Shown: in pieces, positions 45,409 through 54,827 of the stretch | How positions within the stretch are numbered: position 1 is the first letter of the stretch | Layout of the letters: every line of letters starts with the position of its first letter | Translations under genes and position numbers: made by a program | Notes under the pieces: generated by a model | The model's database searches: none | The model's input: the letters and a program-made list of their open reading frames with translations, nothing else | What the model was told of the DNA's origin: nothing | NCBI GenBank assembly: GCA_903830425.1 | Contig: CAIKTR010000038.1 | Location: 1 to 64,000, forward strand | DNA length: 64,000 nt | Origin: an uncultured Opitutia bacterium | GTDB lineage: Bacteria > Verrucomicrobiota > Verrucomicrobiia > Opitutales > Opitutaceae | Direction: 5' to 3'

Positions 45409-47967
45409 ATGCTCCGACGCAACCTCTGGAAGATCGCCCTCAGCCTCCTGATTCTGGCCTGGGCCGTCTCGACCCTGCTCCCCCTCCAAGACCAAGACTT
45501 CGCCGCCTACGCCAAGGCTCACGCCGGCGCCAAGCCCGCGGAGTTTGCCAAGCTCGTGGACGAAGCCGCCGTCATCAAGAAATCCGGCTACGCCCCGAGC
45601 GAATACGTGGCGCTCAAGCAGATCGGCAAGGACCGCAAGATCGACTTCGCGCAGTTCTTCCCCGACCTCCAGCTGGAGGGTAAGCTCACCAACATCGAGA
45701 AGCGGAACAACATCCTGCTCACCGAGCTGCTCCGCCGCTCCAAGAGCAAGCTCCAGCTCGGCCTCGACCTCAAGGGCGGCGTGGCCTTCACCCTCGAGGT
45801 CGACCCCAAGGCCGCGACCAAGTACACCGACGACGTCCGCAAGGAGAAGCTGTCCAAGGCGATCGAGATCATCGCCGCCCGCATCAACTCCTTCGGCATC
45901 GCCGAGCCCATCATCCGCCCGGTCGGCGAGAACCGCATCGAGGTCCAGCTCCCCGGCGTCAACACCAAGGACAACCCGGATGTGGTCGACAACGTGAAGA
46001 AGCCCGCGCGGCTCGACTTCCGCATCGTGCACCCGACGCTGACCCCCGCCCTGGCGGCCCCCGGCGAGGTGCCCCCCGGCTATGAGATCCTGACCCTCGA
46101 GCAGGACGGCCAGCGCGGCGAGAGCCTCAGCGAGGATGTCTTCGTCAAGCGCATCCCCGAGATGGGCGGCGAGTCCATTTCCGAGTCCCGCGTGCAGGCC
46201 GACATGTACGGCAAGCCCGAGGTCACCCTGCGCTTCACCAAGGAGGGCCGGAAGCACTTCGCCGACGTCACCCGGGAGATCGCCAGCGGGGGCCGCCAGG
46301 CCGGCCGCCTGGGCCGCCTCGCCATCGTGCTCGACGGCAAGCTCTACTCCGCGCCGACGGTCAAGGAGGAGATCGACAGCGACTCCGCCCAGATCAGCGG
46401 CGGCTCCATGACCGAGCGCGAGGCCTTCAACCTCTCGAACGTGCTCAACAACCCCCTCGACCTTCCGCTCGTCGTGAAGGAACAGAAGGAGGTCGGCCCC
46501 TCGCTCGCCGAGGACGCCATCTCCAGCGGCGTGCGCGCCTCCGTCATCGGCACCGCGCTGGTCGCGGCGTTCATGGTCACGTTCTACACCACCGGCGGCG
46601 TCGTCGCTGTCGTCATGCTCGCGGTCAACGTGCTCATCATCTTCGGCGTCATGGCCAGCCTCGGCGCGACCATGACCCTGCCCGGCCTCGCCGGCATCGT
46701 GCTCACCATCGGCATGGCGGTGGACGCGAACATCCTGATCTTCGAGCGCATGCGCGAGGAGCTGGCCGCCGGCAAGTCGCTCATGATCTCGAATCAGACC
46801 GGCTACATGAAGGCGCTGATGACCATTCTCGATGCGCACTTCGTCCAGCTGATCATCTGCGCGATCATGATCCTCCTCGGCACGGGCCCGATCAAGGGCT
46901 TCGGCGTGACCCTCGCGATCGGCGTGCTCTCCACCCTGTTCTCGGTGCTGATCACCTCGCACCTGCTGATGGAGGTCCTGATCGATTCCCAGCTGCTCAA
47001 GCGTTTCACGATGCGGCGGATGCTCAAGGACCTGCACGTCGACTTCGTGAAGTACGGCAAGCCGGCCTTCATCGGCGGCTGGCTGATCGTGGCGCTCGGC
47101 GTCAGCGTGGTGCTCTACAAGGGCGACCGCATCTACGGCATCGACTTTGCCGGCGGCGAGCTGATCACCGTCCAGTTCACCCAGCGCCTGGACAGCGCGA
47201 AGATCCGCCAGGTGGCCGAGGCCGCCCGGATCGGCGAAATCAGCCCGCGCTACGTCAGCGCGCTCGGTGGCGGCAAGGAAGTGCTCGAGATCGAGACCAC
47301 CGAGGGCAAGTCCGAGGTCCTGATGAACGTGCTCAAGCAGGCCTTCCCCCAGGCCGGCCTCGAGAAGGTCGGCGAGAGCCACATCGGCGCCTCCATCGGC
47401 AAGGAAATCGAGTGGAACGCCCTGCTCGCGATCAGCGTCTCGATGCTGACCATCCTCGGCTACATCGCCTTCCGCTTTGAGTTCGGCTTCGGCATCGGCG
47501 CCATGGTCTCGTCGCTGCACGACATCCTGATGACCATCGGCATCTTCGTGCTCACCGGCCACCAGTTCTCCGCGCCCATGGTCGCGGCCATCCTCTGCAT
47601 CGCCGGCTACTCCATCAACGAAACCGTCGTCGTCTTCGACCGCATCCGCGAGGAGCTGAAGCTCAACCCGACCGGCTCGCTCCGGGACATCGTCAACTCC
47701 GCCATCAACAAGGTCTTCGCCCGCACCATCATGACGGCGACCACCACCTTTCTGGCGGCCCTCGCGCTGTACCTGTTCGGCGGCGGCGTCCTCCGGGACA
47801 TCTCGTTCACCTTCCTCGTCGGCATCGTCACCTCGACCTTCTCCGCCATCTTCGTCGCCGCCCAGGTGTTCTACTGGTGGCACAAGGGCGACCGGAAGCA
47901 CGTCGAGGCGCACGCCGACGTCGCGCCGAAGTACGAGTGGACCGGCTCCAGCAAGGCCTCGGAGTAA
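45409..47967 (+). CDS. secDF: Fused protein translocase subunit SecDF
   Basis: SecD and SecF use the proton gradient to help complete export through SecYEG. Here both are in one 852-aa chain. The SecD half has the first helix (IALSLLILAWAVSTLLPL), a large periplasmic domain (LGLDLKGGVAFTLEV, RIEVQLPGV) and the membrane block with DPLDLPLVV-like NPLDLPLVVKEQKEVGPSLAEDAI and GIVLTIGMAVDANILIFERMREEL. The SecF half begins near residue 545 (RIYGIDFAGGELITVQF). It ends with IAGYSINETVVVFDRIREEL and FGGGVLRDISFTFLVGIVTSTFSAIFVAAQVFYWW. Fused SecDF is found in several phyla. Confidence 0.96.
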   Translation: MLRRNLWKIALSLLILAWAVSTLLPLQDQDFAAYAKAHAGAKPAEFAKLVDEAAVIKKSGYAPSEYVALKQIGKDRKIDFAQFFPDLQLEGKLTNIEKRNNILLTELLRRSKSKLQLGLDLKGGVAFTLEVDPKAATKYTDDVRKEKLSKAIEIIAARINSFGIAEPIIRPVGENRIEVQLPGVNTKDNPDVVDNVKKPARLDFRIVHPTLTPALAAPGEVPPGYEILTLEQDGQRGESLSEDVFVKRIPEMGGESISESRVQADMYGKPEVTLRFTKEGRKHFADVTREIASGGRQAGRLGRLAIVLDGKLYSAPTVKEEIDSDSAQISGGSMTEREAFNLSNVLNNPLDLPLVVKEQKEVGPSLAEDAISSGVRASVIGTALVAAFMVTFYTTGGVVAVVMLAVNVLIIFGVMASLGATMTLPGLAGIVLTIGMAVDANILIFERMREELAAGKSLMISNQTGYMKALMTILDAHFVQLIICAIMILLGTGPIKGFGVTLAIGVLSTLFSVLITSHLLMEVLIDSQLLKRFTMRRMLKDLHVDFVKYGKPAFIGGWLIVALGVSVVLYKGDRIYGIDFAGGELITVQFTQRLDSAKIRQVAEAARIGEISPRYVSALGGGKEVLEIETTEGKSEVLMNVLKQAFPQAGLEKVGESHIGASIGKEIEWNALLAISVSMLTILGYIAFRFEFGFGIGAMVSSLHDILMTIGIFVLTGHQFSAPMVAAILCIAGYSINETVVVFDRIREELKLNPTGSLRDIVNSAINKVFARTIMTATTTFLAALALYLFGGGVLRDISFTFLVGIVTSTFSAIFVAAQVFYWWHKGDRKHVEAHADVAPKYEWTGSSKASE

Positions 47968-48000
47968 CGGCCGGAAGCCCGCGGGGCTGAACCCGAACTT

Positions 48001-48037
48001 CGCGTCCTGACTGCCGCCCGCCGGAGGGCAGGACGCG
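48001..48037. repeat. Long inverted repeat between secDF and recJ
   Basis: CGCGTCCTG (48001-48009) pairs perfectly with CAGGACGCG (48029-48037). GAA/TTC flanks can lengthen the stem, and the interior (GCC/GGC) can pair as well. It lies 34 nt after the secDF stop. There is no U-run. It might act as a transcript-stabilising or processing hairpin, or as a factor-assisted terminator. Confidence 0.4.
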
Positions 48038-48085
48038 AGCTTCGGCCTTCCGCCGCCGGGTTTCGGGCGACCGATCTCGAACTGC

Positions 48086-49810
48086 ATGCGCTGGACCTAC
48101 ACGCCGCTCCCGGCCGCCGAGGTCGAGGCGATGAGCCACCGCACCGGCGTGAGCCGGGTGCTGGCGGAGCTGCTGCTGCGCGCCGGCCACCACGAGCCCG
48201 CGGCCACGGCCTCCTTCCTCACCCCGGTCCTGGCCGGCCTGGGCGACCCCTTCCTCCTCCGCAGCCTGGAGGCGGCGGCGACCCGCCTGCGCCGCGCCAT
48301 CGCCGGCCGCGAGTCCATCGTGGTGCTGGGCGACTACGACGTCGACGGGGTCAGCAGCACCGCCCTGCTGGTCAGCGTGCTGCGCCGCTTCGGGCTCGCG
48401 CCGCGCTTCGTCGTGCCCCGGCGCTCGGCGGACGGCTACGGGCTGTCGCGCAGCGCCATTGACCGGGCGCTGGAGGGCGGCAAGCCGGCGCTGTTCATCG
48501 CGCTGGACTGCGGCACCAATTCGCACGACGAGGTCGCCTACCTCGCCGCGCAGGGCATCGACGTCATGGTCATCGACCACCACCGGTCGAAGGACGCGGC
48601 GCTCGTGCAGGGCCTGCTGATCAACCCGCACGTCGAGGCCGACGAGACCGGCGCCGATGCGGCGTGGCGCAACCTCTGCACCGTCGGGCTCGTCTTCAAG
48701 CTCGCCCACGGCCTGGTCAAGCAGCTCCGCGCCGAGCAGCACCCGGTGGCGCTGGCGCTCAAGCTCCGCGACGACCTGGACCTGGTGGCCCTGGGCACGG
48801 TGGCCGACCTCGTGCCGCTGCTCGGCGAGAACCGCATCCTCGCCCGCCACGGCCTGCGCATCCTGCAGGAGACCCGCCGCCCCGGCCTGCGGGCGCTGAT
48901 GAGCGTCGCCGGCGTCAAGCCGGCCAACGGCATCCATCCCGTCGACATCTCCTTCCGCCTGGGCCCGCGGATCAACGCCTCCGGCCGCCTGGCCGACGCG
49001 GCGCTGTCCGTGGAGCTGCTGCTCAGCGACGACCTCAAGTTTTGCACCGAGACGGCGGCCCAGCTCGACGCCTTCAACCGCGAGCGGCAGGAGATCGAGC
49101 GCAAGATCACGGAGGAGGCGGAGCGCATCATCGAGACCCAGTACGCGGATGCGCCCGGGATCGTGCTGTTCAGCGAGGACTGGCATCCGGGCGTGGTGGG
49201 GATCGTGGCGGGCCGGGTGACGCGCAAGTACCACCGCCCCTGCGTGGTGCTGGGCAACGAGGGCGAACTGGCCAAGGGCTCCGGGCGCAGCATCGACGGC
49301 CTGAGCCTGGTGGAGATCCTGGCGGTCTGCGGCGGCCCGCTGACGAGCTGGGGCGGCCATCCCATGGCGGTCGGGGTCGCGATCGAGAAGACGCGGCTGG
49401 AGGCCTTTCGGGCCCATTTTGCGGAGACGGTGCGGGTGCAGGCCGGCGGGGACATCGCGCAGCGCCAGTTGGCGCTGGCGGCGTGGCTGGAGGCCGAGCA
49501 GGTGACCGAGCAGCTCATGACCGAGTTGGAGGCGCTGCATCCGTTCGGGCAGGGCAACCCGGAGCCCGTGTTCGGCGTGAGCGGGGTGGTGTTCCGGCAG
49601 CCGCCGGAGGTTTTCAAGGGCCAGCACTTCCGCTTTCAGGTGGACAATGGCCGCGGTCGCCGGCTGCACGGCGTGGCGTGGAAAATGGCGGATCGGGTGC
49701 CGCCGGCGGGGGTGCCGCTGGACCTCGCGGTGCAGATTACGTGGAACCACTTTAACGATCGGAAGTTGCTCCAGCTCGAGCTCATCGACTGGCGCGAGGC
49801 CGAAGCCTAA
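48086..49810 (+). CDS. recJ: Single-stranded-DNA-specific exonuclease RecJ
   Basis: RecJ degrades single-stranded DNA 5' to 3' in recombination and mismatch repair. The 574-aa protein holds the DHH-family metal-binding motifs in order: VLGDYDVDGVSSTALL (near residue 85), FIALDCGTNSH, VIDHHRSK (near 155) and ALGTVADLVPLLGENR. The DHHA1 signature is GSGRSIDGLSLVEIL...GGHPMAVGVAIEK. The OB-fold C-terminus has ALHPFGQGNPEPVFGV. The start ATG at 48086 gives the usual N-terminus. The gene lies 118 nt after secDF and 48 nt before the tRNA gene. Confidence 0.95.
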   Translation: MRWTYTPLPAAEVEAMSHRTGVSRVLAELLLRAGHHEPAATASFLTPVLAGLGDPFLLRSLEAAATRLRRAIAGRESIVVLGDYDVDGVSSTALLVSVLRRFGLAPRFVVPRRSADGYGLSRSAIDRALEGGKPALFIALDCGTNSHDEVAYLAAQGIDVMVIDHHRSKDAALVQGLLINPHVEADETGADAAWRNLCTVGLVFKLAHGLVKQLRAEQHPVALALKLRDDLDLVALGTVADLVPLLGENRILARHGLRILQETRRPGLRALMSVAGVKPANGIHPVDISFRLGPRINASGRLADAALSVELLLSDDLKFCTETAAQLDAFNRERQEIERKITEEAERIIETQYADAPGIVLFSEDWHPGVVGIVAGRVTRKYHRPCVVLGNEGELAKGSGRSIDGLSLVEILAVCGGPLTSWGGHPMAVGVAIEKTRLEAFRAHFAETVRVQAGGDIAQRQLALAAWLEAEQVTEQLMTELEALHPFGQGNPEPVFGVSGVVFRQPPEVFKGQHFRFQVDNGRGRRLHGVAWKMADRVPPAGVPLDLAVQITWNHFNDRKLLQLELIDWREAEA

Positions 49811-49858
49811 ATTCTCGCTTGCACTTGGCCACCAATCCCTGCTTTTTCGCACCCTCGC

Positions 49859-49935
49859 GCGGCCATAGCTCAACTGGATAGAGCGCCAGACTACGAATCT
49901 GGAGGTTTGGGGTTCGACTCCCTATGGCCGCACCA
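49859..49935 (+). tRNA. tRNA-Arg (anticodon ACG)
   Basis: A complete cloverleaf of 77 nt. The acceptor stem is GCGGCCA/TGGCCGC and the D stem is GCTC/GAGC. The anticodon arm CCAGA-CTACGAA-TCTGG has anticodon ACG, and the T arm is TGGGG-TTCGACT-CCCTA. A genomically encoded CCA end is present. The ACG anticodon is normally edited to ICG by TadA to read CGU, CGC and CGA codons. Confidence 0.97.
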
Positions 49936-49942
49936 TTTTTGG

Positions 49943-49972
49943 TCCTCCTTCTCACCAAGGAGGATTTTTTTT
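49943..49972 (+). terminator. Intrinsic terminator of tRNA-Arg
   Basis: TCCTCCTT pairs with AAGGAGGA around a 6-nt loop, followed by eight T residues. It begins 7 nt after the tRNA CCA end. Confidence 0.93.
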
Positions 49973-50090
49973 GCCTCCTCCCGGAGGTGCCTGGGTTACC
50001 CGACCGAAGTGGGAGGGGCGCTGGCGGGTGCGGTGGGGCAAAAATCCAAGTCGCGGGCGAATCGCCCGGGCCCGTTCGCTCCCCCTGCGC

Positions 50091-50921
50091 CTAGCTGGGC
50101 CGACTGGTGGGAGCGCGCGAGGCCCGCGCCCGCCGGGTGACCACGCCTAGCAGCAGGAGACCGGGGGCGAGCAGCAGCGCCGAGGAGGGCTCGGGCACGG
50201 CCAGCAACTGCACGTTGGCGAACCCGACATGGGCGTAGTAATTGTCGGCGTCCAAGCCGGACAAGCCGGCAAAAGTCAGGTAGCGGGTGGTGCCGCTCAG
50301 CGTGAGCGAGAACGTGCTCAGGGTGTTGCCGGCGCCGGCTTGCCAGTCGAAGACTGCCAGCTGGGTGCTGTCGGCGATAATCGCGCCGCTGGTGGGCGCG
50401 AGGCTGGTGTTCGCGATGCCGGCGATGCCGCTGAGCGTCAGCGGGGCATCGGCCGTCAGCCCGGCGCTGGCCCGGATCACGCCGAGGTCGAAGGTGATGA
50501 ACGTGTCGCCGTGCATGCCGAAGCCGGGCAGGGGAGCCTCGTTGGCGAAGGATCCGGTATTATGGGTGTCGAGGATGAGCGGCCCCGTGGAACTGCTGTC
50601 GTATTTCAGGTCCGCCCAGACGTTCGGCGCCCCGGCGGTGCTGCCGGTGGCGCGGTCGAGCGTGTCGCTGAACCCGGTGTTGAAGTCGAAGGCCGAAGCG
50701 CCGCTGCTGCCGGCCGCCGTGAGCACGGTGGCGCCGCTGTTGGAGGCATAGCCGGTGAGATTGACGGCATTGCCGGCACCCGCGACGGTCGCGGCGTTGG
50801 TGCCGGTTATCCCGATGACCCAATTGAGCGGAATGATCACCTGGGCGTGGGAGAGGACCGGGGTAACCAATCCTGCGGACAAGGCGAGGATCACAGCCAA
50901 GGAGGGGTGACGGCACGACAT
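50091..50921 (-). CDS. PEP-CTERM sorting domain protein
   Basis: This 276-aa exported protein starts at the ATG at 50921 with a signal peptide (LAVILALSAGLVTPVLSHAQ). The mature part is rich in Ser, Thr, Ala and Gly, beta-strand-like, and shows no catalytic motif (NTGSFANEAPLPGFGMHGDTFITFDLG). It ends in a PEP-CTERM signal: VPEPSSA, a hydrophobic helix LLLAPGLLLLGVV, then a basic tail TRRARASRAP. Such proteins are processed by an exosortase and released to the surface or extracellular matrix. The exosortase gene is not in this window. It is divergent from the 63-aa membrane protein. Confidence 0.88.
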   Translation of the reverse strand: MSCRHPSLAVILALSAGLVTPVLSHAQVIIPLNWVIGITGTNAATVAGAGNAVNLTGYASNSGATVLTAAGSSGASAFDFNTGFSDTLDRATGSTAGAPNVWADLKYDSSSTGPLILDTHNTGSFANEAPLPGFGMHGDTFITFDLGVIRASAGLTADAPLTLSGIAGIANTSLAPTSGAIIADSTQLAVFDWQAGAGNTLSTFSLTLSGTTRYLTFAGLSGLDADNYYAHVGFANVQLLAVPEPSSALLLAPGLLLLGVVTRRARASRAPTSRPS

Positions 50922-51164
50922 GGGGGCTGAAGCTATTATTACGGACGTAGCTGGCAAGCCGGCAATTACGCAAAATACAGGCGTCATTCCTCCGGGATTA
51001 AATCGGGGCACTCTGAGCTAGGAGGCAATCTCGCCACGTGATGTTCCCACGCCTTCGTGCTGGGTAAATTCCCCTGCAGCTGATTGGAAATTCTCCAGTC
51101 CAAAATACTTGTCGCTAACCGACCGCAAACCCACGTTCCGCGTCGCGATTCTCATTTTACCCCT

Positions 51165-51356
51165 ATGAATTTCAATGCGTTTCTCGGTTTGTTCGTGTTG
51201 GCGGCCATGGTTGCCCTGGCTTTGTTGATCAAACCCCTCCGGAAAACCATGGGGCTTCTGCTCGTGATTCTCGGCGGCATCTTTTGCCTCACGGCCATCG
51301 GACTGGTCATTGGGGTTCCGATGATTCTCGTGGGAGGAATCCTGCTCTTTGTCTAG
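51165..51356 (+). CDS. Small membrane protein of unknown function (63 aa)
   Basis: A 63-residue, almost entirely hydrophobic ORF (MNFNAFLGLFVLAAMVALALLIK start) with two membrane helices (about 4-22 and 30-62) separated by PLRKTMG. The arrangement of one Lys/Arg loop between two helices suggests a hairpin with both ends on the same side. No family is recognised. Base composition is less GC-rich than its neighbours. It sits between a PEP-CTERM gene and the Ig-domain surface protein gene, with no visible link to either. Confidence 0.6.
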   Translation: MNFNAFLGLFVLAAMVALALLIKPLRKTMGLLLVILGGIFCLTAIGLVIGVPMILVGGILLFV

Positions 51357-51520
51357 CCGATCGGTCGCCACCGGTCTGGCTCGTGGCATTTGCCTCTTGC
51401 CCAGTTTGCGGTGGGTGCATCACAAACCGCGCCGGCTAAGCCCATGGAACATTCCGAGAGGTTTCGAAGTCACTTAAAAATTCGCTCCTGCACTCGCCGC
51501 GCATCCTTACCCCTGGATTC

Positions 51521-53995
51521 ATGAATTTCCCCTGCTGGCTGGTTGAACTCAGGTTGCTCACCCGCGGTGAACGTTTCCGCGCCCCCGTCGCCGTGCTCGC
51601 GGCGATCCTGCACGGGACCCCGGCGGTCCGGACCACGGTCGCGGCCGCCGACTATGTCCTGGCCTCTCCCATCGTGGCGCTGCTCCGCGCGGTCGTGGCG
51701 TCATCGGCGGTGCTGGGCGCGTACGACTCCTTGGCCGGGGCCACCAGCACGGCGGCCGTTCTGACCTCGGATATCCCCTTTCCCGCGAAGATCGATGCCG
51801 GGCAGCCGTTCAAAATGGTGCTGTCCGTGTCCGGCACGGCGGTGAGCTTTGCCCAGTCCTGGGACGTCAACAACACCCTGCCGCCCGGCCTCACCGTGGA
51901 GGGCGCCGTGCTTACCGGCGGCATTTGGGTGATCAATGACGCGAATCCCACGAAAGGCATCCTGACCATCTCGGGCACGCCGACGACTCCCGGCGTCTAC
52001 AGTCTCGTGGCGCATGCGTGGCAGGGCACCTACCGGTCGGGCAGCGTGACCTCCGGCCTGAGCACGATCACGGTCAACGCCGTCGTCGGCACGGTGCCCG
52101 CGCTCACGTCGCAGCCGGTCAGCCAGTCCGTCTATGAGGATGCCCGCGTCACGTTCAGCGTCACCGCGACCGGTTATCCCACGCCCAGCTACCAGTGGCG
52201 CAAGGACGGCCAGCCGCTGGCCGGGGCGACCAGTTCCTCCTTCGCCCTGGCGGCCGCCCTGGTCGCCGACAGCGGCAGTTACACCGTCGTGGTGAGCAAT
52301 TCCACCGGGAGCGTCACGAGCAATGCGGCGGCGCTGACGGTCACGGCGGTCAACCGGGTCCAGACCCTCACCGGCCAGCCGTGTGCGCTGACCGTCCTGG
52401 CGGGGAGCAGCCTCAGCCTGAAGGTGGGGGCCGGCGGCACGCCGCCGCTGACTTACCAGTGGTACAAGAATGGCACGGCGATCAGCGGGGCCACCGCGAC
52501 AACCTACACGATCGGAACGGTGGCCGTCGCGGATGCCGGCAGCTACACGGTCGTGGTCAGCAATTCCTCGGGTAGTGTGACCAGTGGCGCCGCCGCGCTC
52601 ACCGTCGACGCGTTTGCCACCGCCCCCGTCCTCACCAGTCAGCCGAGTGCGCAGGCGGTGACGGCCGGAGGCAGCGTCAGCTTCACCGTGGCCGCCGCGG
52701 GCACCGCGCCCCTGGCCTACCAATGGCGGCGCGAGGGCCAGGCGATCAGCGGGGCCACCGCGGCCACCTACACGATCGCCGCCGCCGCCGCCGGCGATGC
52801 CGGCAGCTACACGGTGGTGGTGAGCAATGCCCAGGGCAGCGTCACGAGCAGCGCCGCGCTCCTCACCGTCCACGCCTCCATCGTGTCCCCGGCCATCAGC
52901 AGCCACCCGAGCTCGCTGGCCGTGACGGCCGGCAGCAGCACGAGCCTGACCGTCGGCGCCAGCGGCACGGCGCCCCTGACTTACCAGTGGTACAAAAATG
53001 GCTCGGCCCTCGGCGGGGCCACCGCGGCCACGTACCTGATCCCGGCGACGGCGGTCGCGGACGCCGGCAGCTACACGGTGACGGTGGTCAATGCGGCGGG
53101 CAGCGCGACAAGCCATGCCGCGACCCTCACGGTGAGCGCCGCCGCTCCCGGCGACGTTCCGACCCGGCTGACGAATTTGTCGGTGCGGACCGGTGCCGGC
53201 ACGGGCGACAGCACGCTGATCGTCGGGCTGGTGGTCGGCGGGGCGGGCACCGGTGGTTCCAAGCCGCTGCTCCTCCGCGCGGTGGGGCCCACGCTGGCCA
53301 GCTACGGGGTGACCGGCACGCTGACGGACCCGAACCTCGACTTCATCCCGCAGGGGGCGGCGACCCCCCTGGCGACGGATGACAACTGGGCCGGCGACGC
53401 CCAGATCAGCTCGGTGGCCAACGCCCTCGGCGCCTTTCCCATGGTCAGCCCCACCAGCAAGGACGCGGCGCTGAGCCTGACCCCGGCCAGCGGGGTTTAC
53501 TCCGTGAAAGTCACCGGGGTCGGCGGCACCACCGGCATCACGCTGGCGGAGATTTACGACGCCTCCGGCACGGCGTTCACCGCCAGCACCCCGCGGCTCA
53601 TCAATGTCTCGGCCCGCGCCCAGGTCGGCACCGGCGACGGCGTGCTGATCGCCGGTTTTGTGATCGACGGCACCGCGTCCCGCACCGTGCTCATCCGCGC
53701 GGTCGGGCCCACCCTGGGAGCCTATGGGGTGGGGGGCGCGCTGGCCGATCCCCAGTTGGAACTGACCCACACCGTCAGCGGGGCCACCGTGGTCGTGGCC
53801 AGCAACGACAACTGGGGCGGGGACGCGACGATCTCATCGGTGGCGTCCGCCGTCGGGGCTTTCGCGCTCAGCAGTGCGAACAGTCAGGACGCCGCGATCC
53901 TCGTGACCCTGCCGCCGGGTGTCTATTCGGCCAAGGCCTCGGGCACCGGCAGCACCACCGGCGTGGCCCTGATTGAGGTGTATGAGGTGCCGTAG
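51521..53995 (+). CDS. Large surface protein with Ig-like domains and two C-terminal RAVGPTL modules
   Basis: This 824-aa protein is presumably exported. An atypical Ala-rich N-terminus (about 1-75) leads to a putative Ig (He_PIG-like) domain (about 80-185; NNTLPPGLTVEG, LTISGTPTTPGVYSL). Four immunoglobulin-like repeats of ~87 aa follow (about 190-545). Each ends in the pattern Y-Q-W-(Y/R)-(K/R)-(N/D/E)-G...D-(A/S)-G-S-Y-T-V-x-V-x-N. Two ~130-aa modules close the chain. Each carries LLRAVGPTL or LIRAVGPTL, a DNWAGD/DNWGGD motif and TGITLAEIYD or TGVALIEVYE. This closing pair is common in Opitutaceae extracellular proteins. The likely role is adhesion or substrate binding. The start ATG lacks a classical signal peptide, so export could use another leader. 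Confidence 0.82.
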   Translation: MNFPCWLVELRLLTRGERFRAPVAVLAAILHGTPAVRTTVAAADYVLASPIVALLRAVVASSAVLGAYDSLAGATSTAAVLTSDIPFPAKIDAGQPFKMVLSVSGTAVSFAQSWDVNNTLPPGLTVEGAVLTGGIWVINDANPTKGILTISGTPTTPGVYSLVAHAWQGTYRSGSVTSGLSTITVNAVVGTVPALTSQPVSQSVYEDARVTFSVTATGYPTPSYQWRKDGQPLAGATSSSFALAAALVADSGSYTVVVSNSTGSVTSNAAALTVTAVNRVQTLTGQPCALTVLAGSSLSLKVGAGGTPPLTYQWYKNGTAISGATATTYTIGTVAVADAGSYTVVVSNSSGSVTSGAAALTVDAFATAPVLTSQPSAQAVTAGGSVSFTVAAAGTAPLAYQWRREGQAISGATAATYTIAAAAAGDAGSYTVVVSNAQGSVTSSAALLTVHASIVSPAISSHPSSLAVTAGSSTSLTVGASGTAPLTYQWYKNGSALGGATAATYLIPATAVADAGSYTVTVVNAAGSATSHAATLTVSAAAPGDVPTRLTNLSVRTGAGTGDSTLIVGLVVGGAGTGGSKPLLLRAVGPTLASYGVTGTLTDPNLDFIPQGAATPLATDDNWAGDAQISSVANALGAFPMVSPTSKDAALSLTPASGVYSVKVTGVGGTTGITLAEIYDASGTAFTASTPRLINVSARAQVGTGDGVLIAGFVIDGTASRTVLIRAVGPTLGAYGVGGALADPQLELTHTVSGATVVVASNDNWGGDATISSVASAVGAFALSSANSQDAAILVTLPPGVYSAKASGTGSTTGVALIEVYEVP

Positions 53996-54089
53996 GTGGA
54001 CGCCTCGCCGGGTGCGACCAGACGGCGGGCCGGTGGGGGGAACTGATTCGAGGGTTGCGCTGAAAACGCGACTCGGACACGGTGTGCCG

Positions 54090-54728
54090 ATGATCAAAAA
54101 GGCCAAGGCCGGCGCCAAACGGAATCCCGAACGGACCAAGGGGCGTCTGTTGCGGGCGGCGATCCGGTTGTATTCGGCCAAGGGTTTTCATGGGGTCGCG
54201 GTCGACGAGATTGTCGAGCTGGCCGGGACGAACAAGCGGATGGTCTACCACTATTTCGGCAGCAAGCAGGGCATCTACCTCGCCGCGCTCGTCGAGGTGT
54301 TCAGCCGGCTTGCCCAGGTGGAGATCCACGCGCTGGAGGATACGGCGCCACCGGACGAGAAGCTGCAGCACCTGCTGGCGGCCAACTTCAAGTTTCTCGA
54401 TGAGAACCCGGAGTTTGTCCGCTTGCTGCTGTGGGAAAACCTGGCGGAAGGCCGGCACATCAGCCGCCACCCCGAGCTGGTGAACAAGAATCCGTTCATG
54501 GACCGCTTCCGCGCCATCATCCACGAGGGCGTGGCCCAGGGGATCTTCCACGCGCCGCGCGACATCAAGCACCTCCTGATCAATATCATCGCGCTCTGCT
54601 TCATCTACTACTCCAACCACTTTTCGCTCGCGATCAGCCTGCGGGTGAAGCTCGACAGTCCGCGAAATCGCGCGCTGCGCCTCACCCAGGCGACCGACCT
54701 GCTGTTCCGCGGGCTCAAGGCCAAGTAG
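54090..54728 (+). CDS. TetR-family transcriptional regulator
   Basis: The ATG at 54090 (MIKKAKAGAKRNPERTKGRLL) gives 212 aa. The N-terminal TetR helix-turn-helix is clear: RAAIRLYSAKGFHGVAVDEIVELAGTNKRMVYHYFGSKQGIYLAALVEVF. The C-terminal ligand domain (about 70-205) is helical, with LLLWENLAEGRHI and LLINIIALCFIYYSNHFS. The open frame extends 39 codons further up, overlapping the previous gene's stop. It lies 99 nt before the first gene of the polysaccharide island and is the only regulator there, so it is the natural candidate to read the nearby GTAACC-N4-GGTTAC-like palindromes. That link is inferred. Confidence 0.92.
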   Translation: MIKKAKAGAKRNPERTKGRLLRAAIRLYSAKGFHGVAVDEIVELAGTNKRMVYHYFGSKQGIYLAALVEVFSRLAQVEIHALEDTAPPDEKLQHLLAANFKFLDENPEFVRLLLWENLAEGRHISRHPELVNKNPFMDRFRAIIHEGVAQGIFHAPRDIKHLLINIIALCFIYYSNHFSLAISLRVKLDSPRNRALRLTQATDLLFRGLKAK

Positions 54729-54807
54729 GCCGCGCCGCGGGCCGCCGCGGAGATCGGCACGGACCGGTGCCGCCGGACGATTGGCTTGAACTTAATCGAC
54801 GGGAGAT

Positions 54808-54823
54808 TTAACCATCTGGTTAC
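54808..54823 (+). promoter_or_regulatory. Palindromic operator-like site 1 (TTAACC-N4-GGTTAC)
   Basis: TTAACC-ATCT-GGTTAC, of which TAACC/GGTTA is a perfect palindrome. It lies 4 nt before the ATG of the Tat-exported protein at 54828, so a bound repressor would block initiation. Similar sites occur at 57607 and 63876. Confidence 0.55.
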
Positions 54824-54827
54824 CCCC

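Noticed and set aside
52100-53140. DNA tandem repeat or phase-variable region
   Set aside because: The similarity is at protein level between Ig domains with diverged codons, not a perfect DNA repeat.
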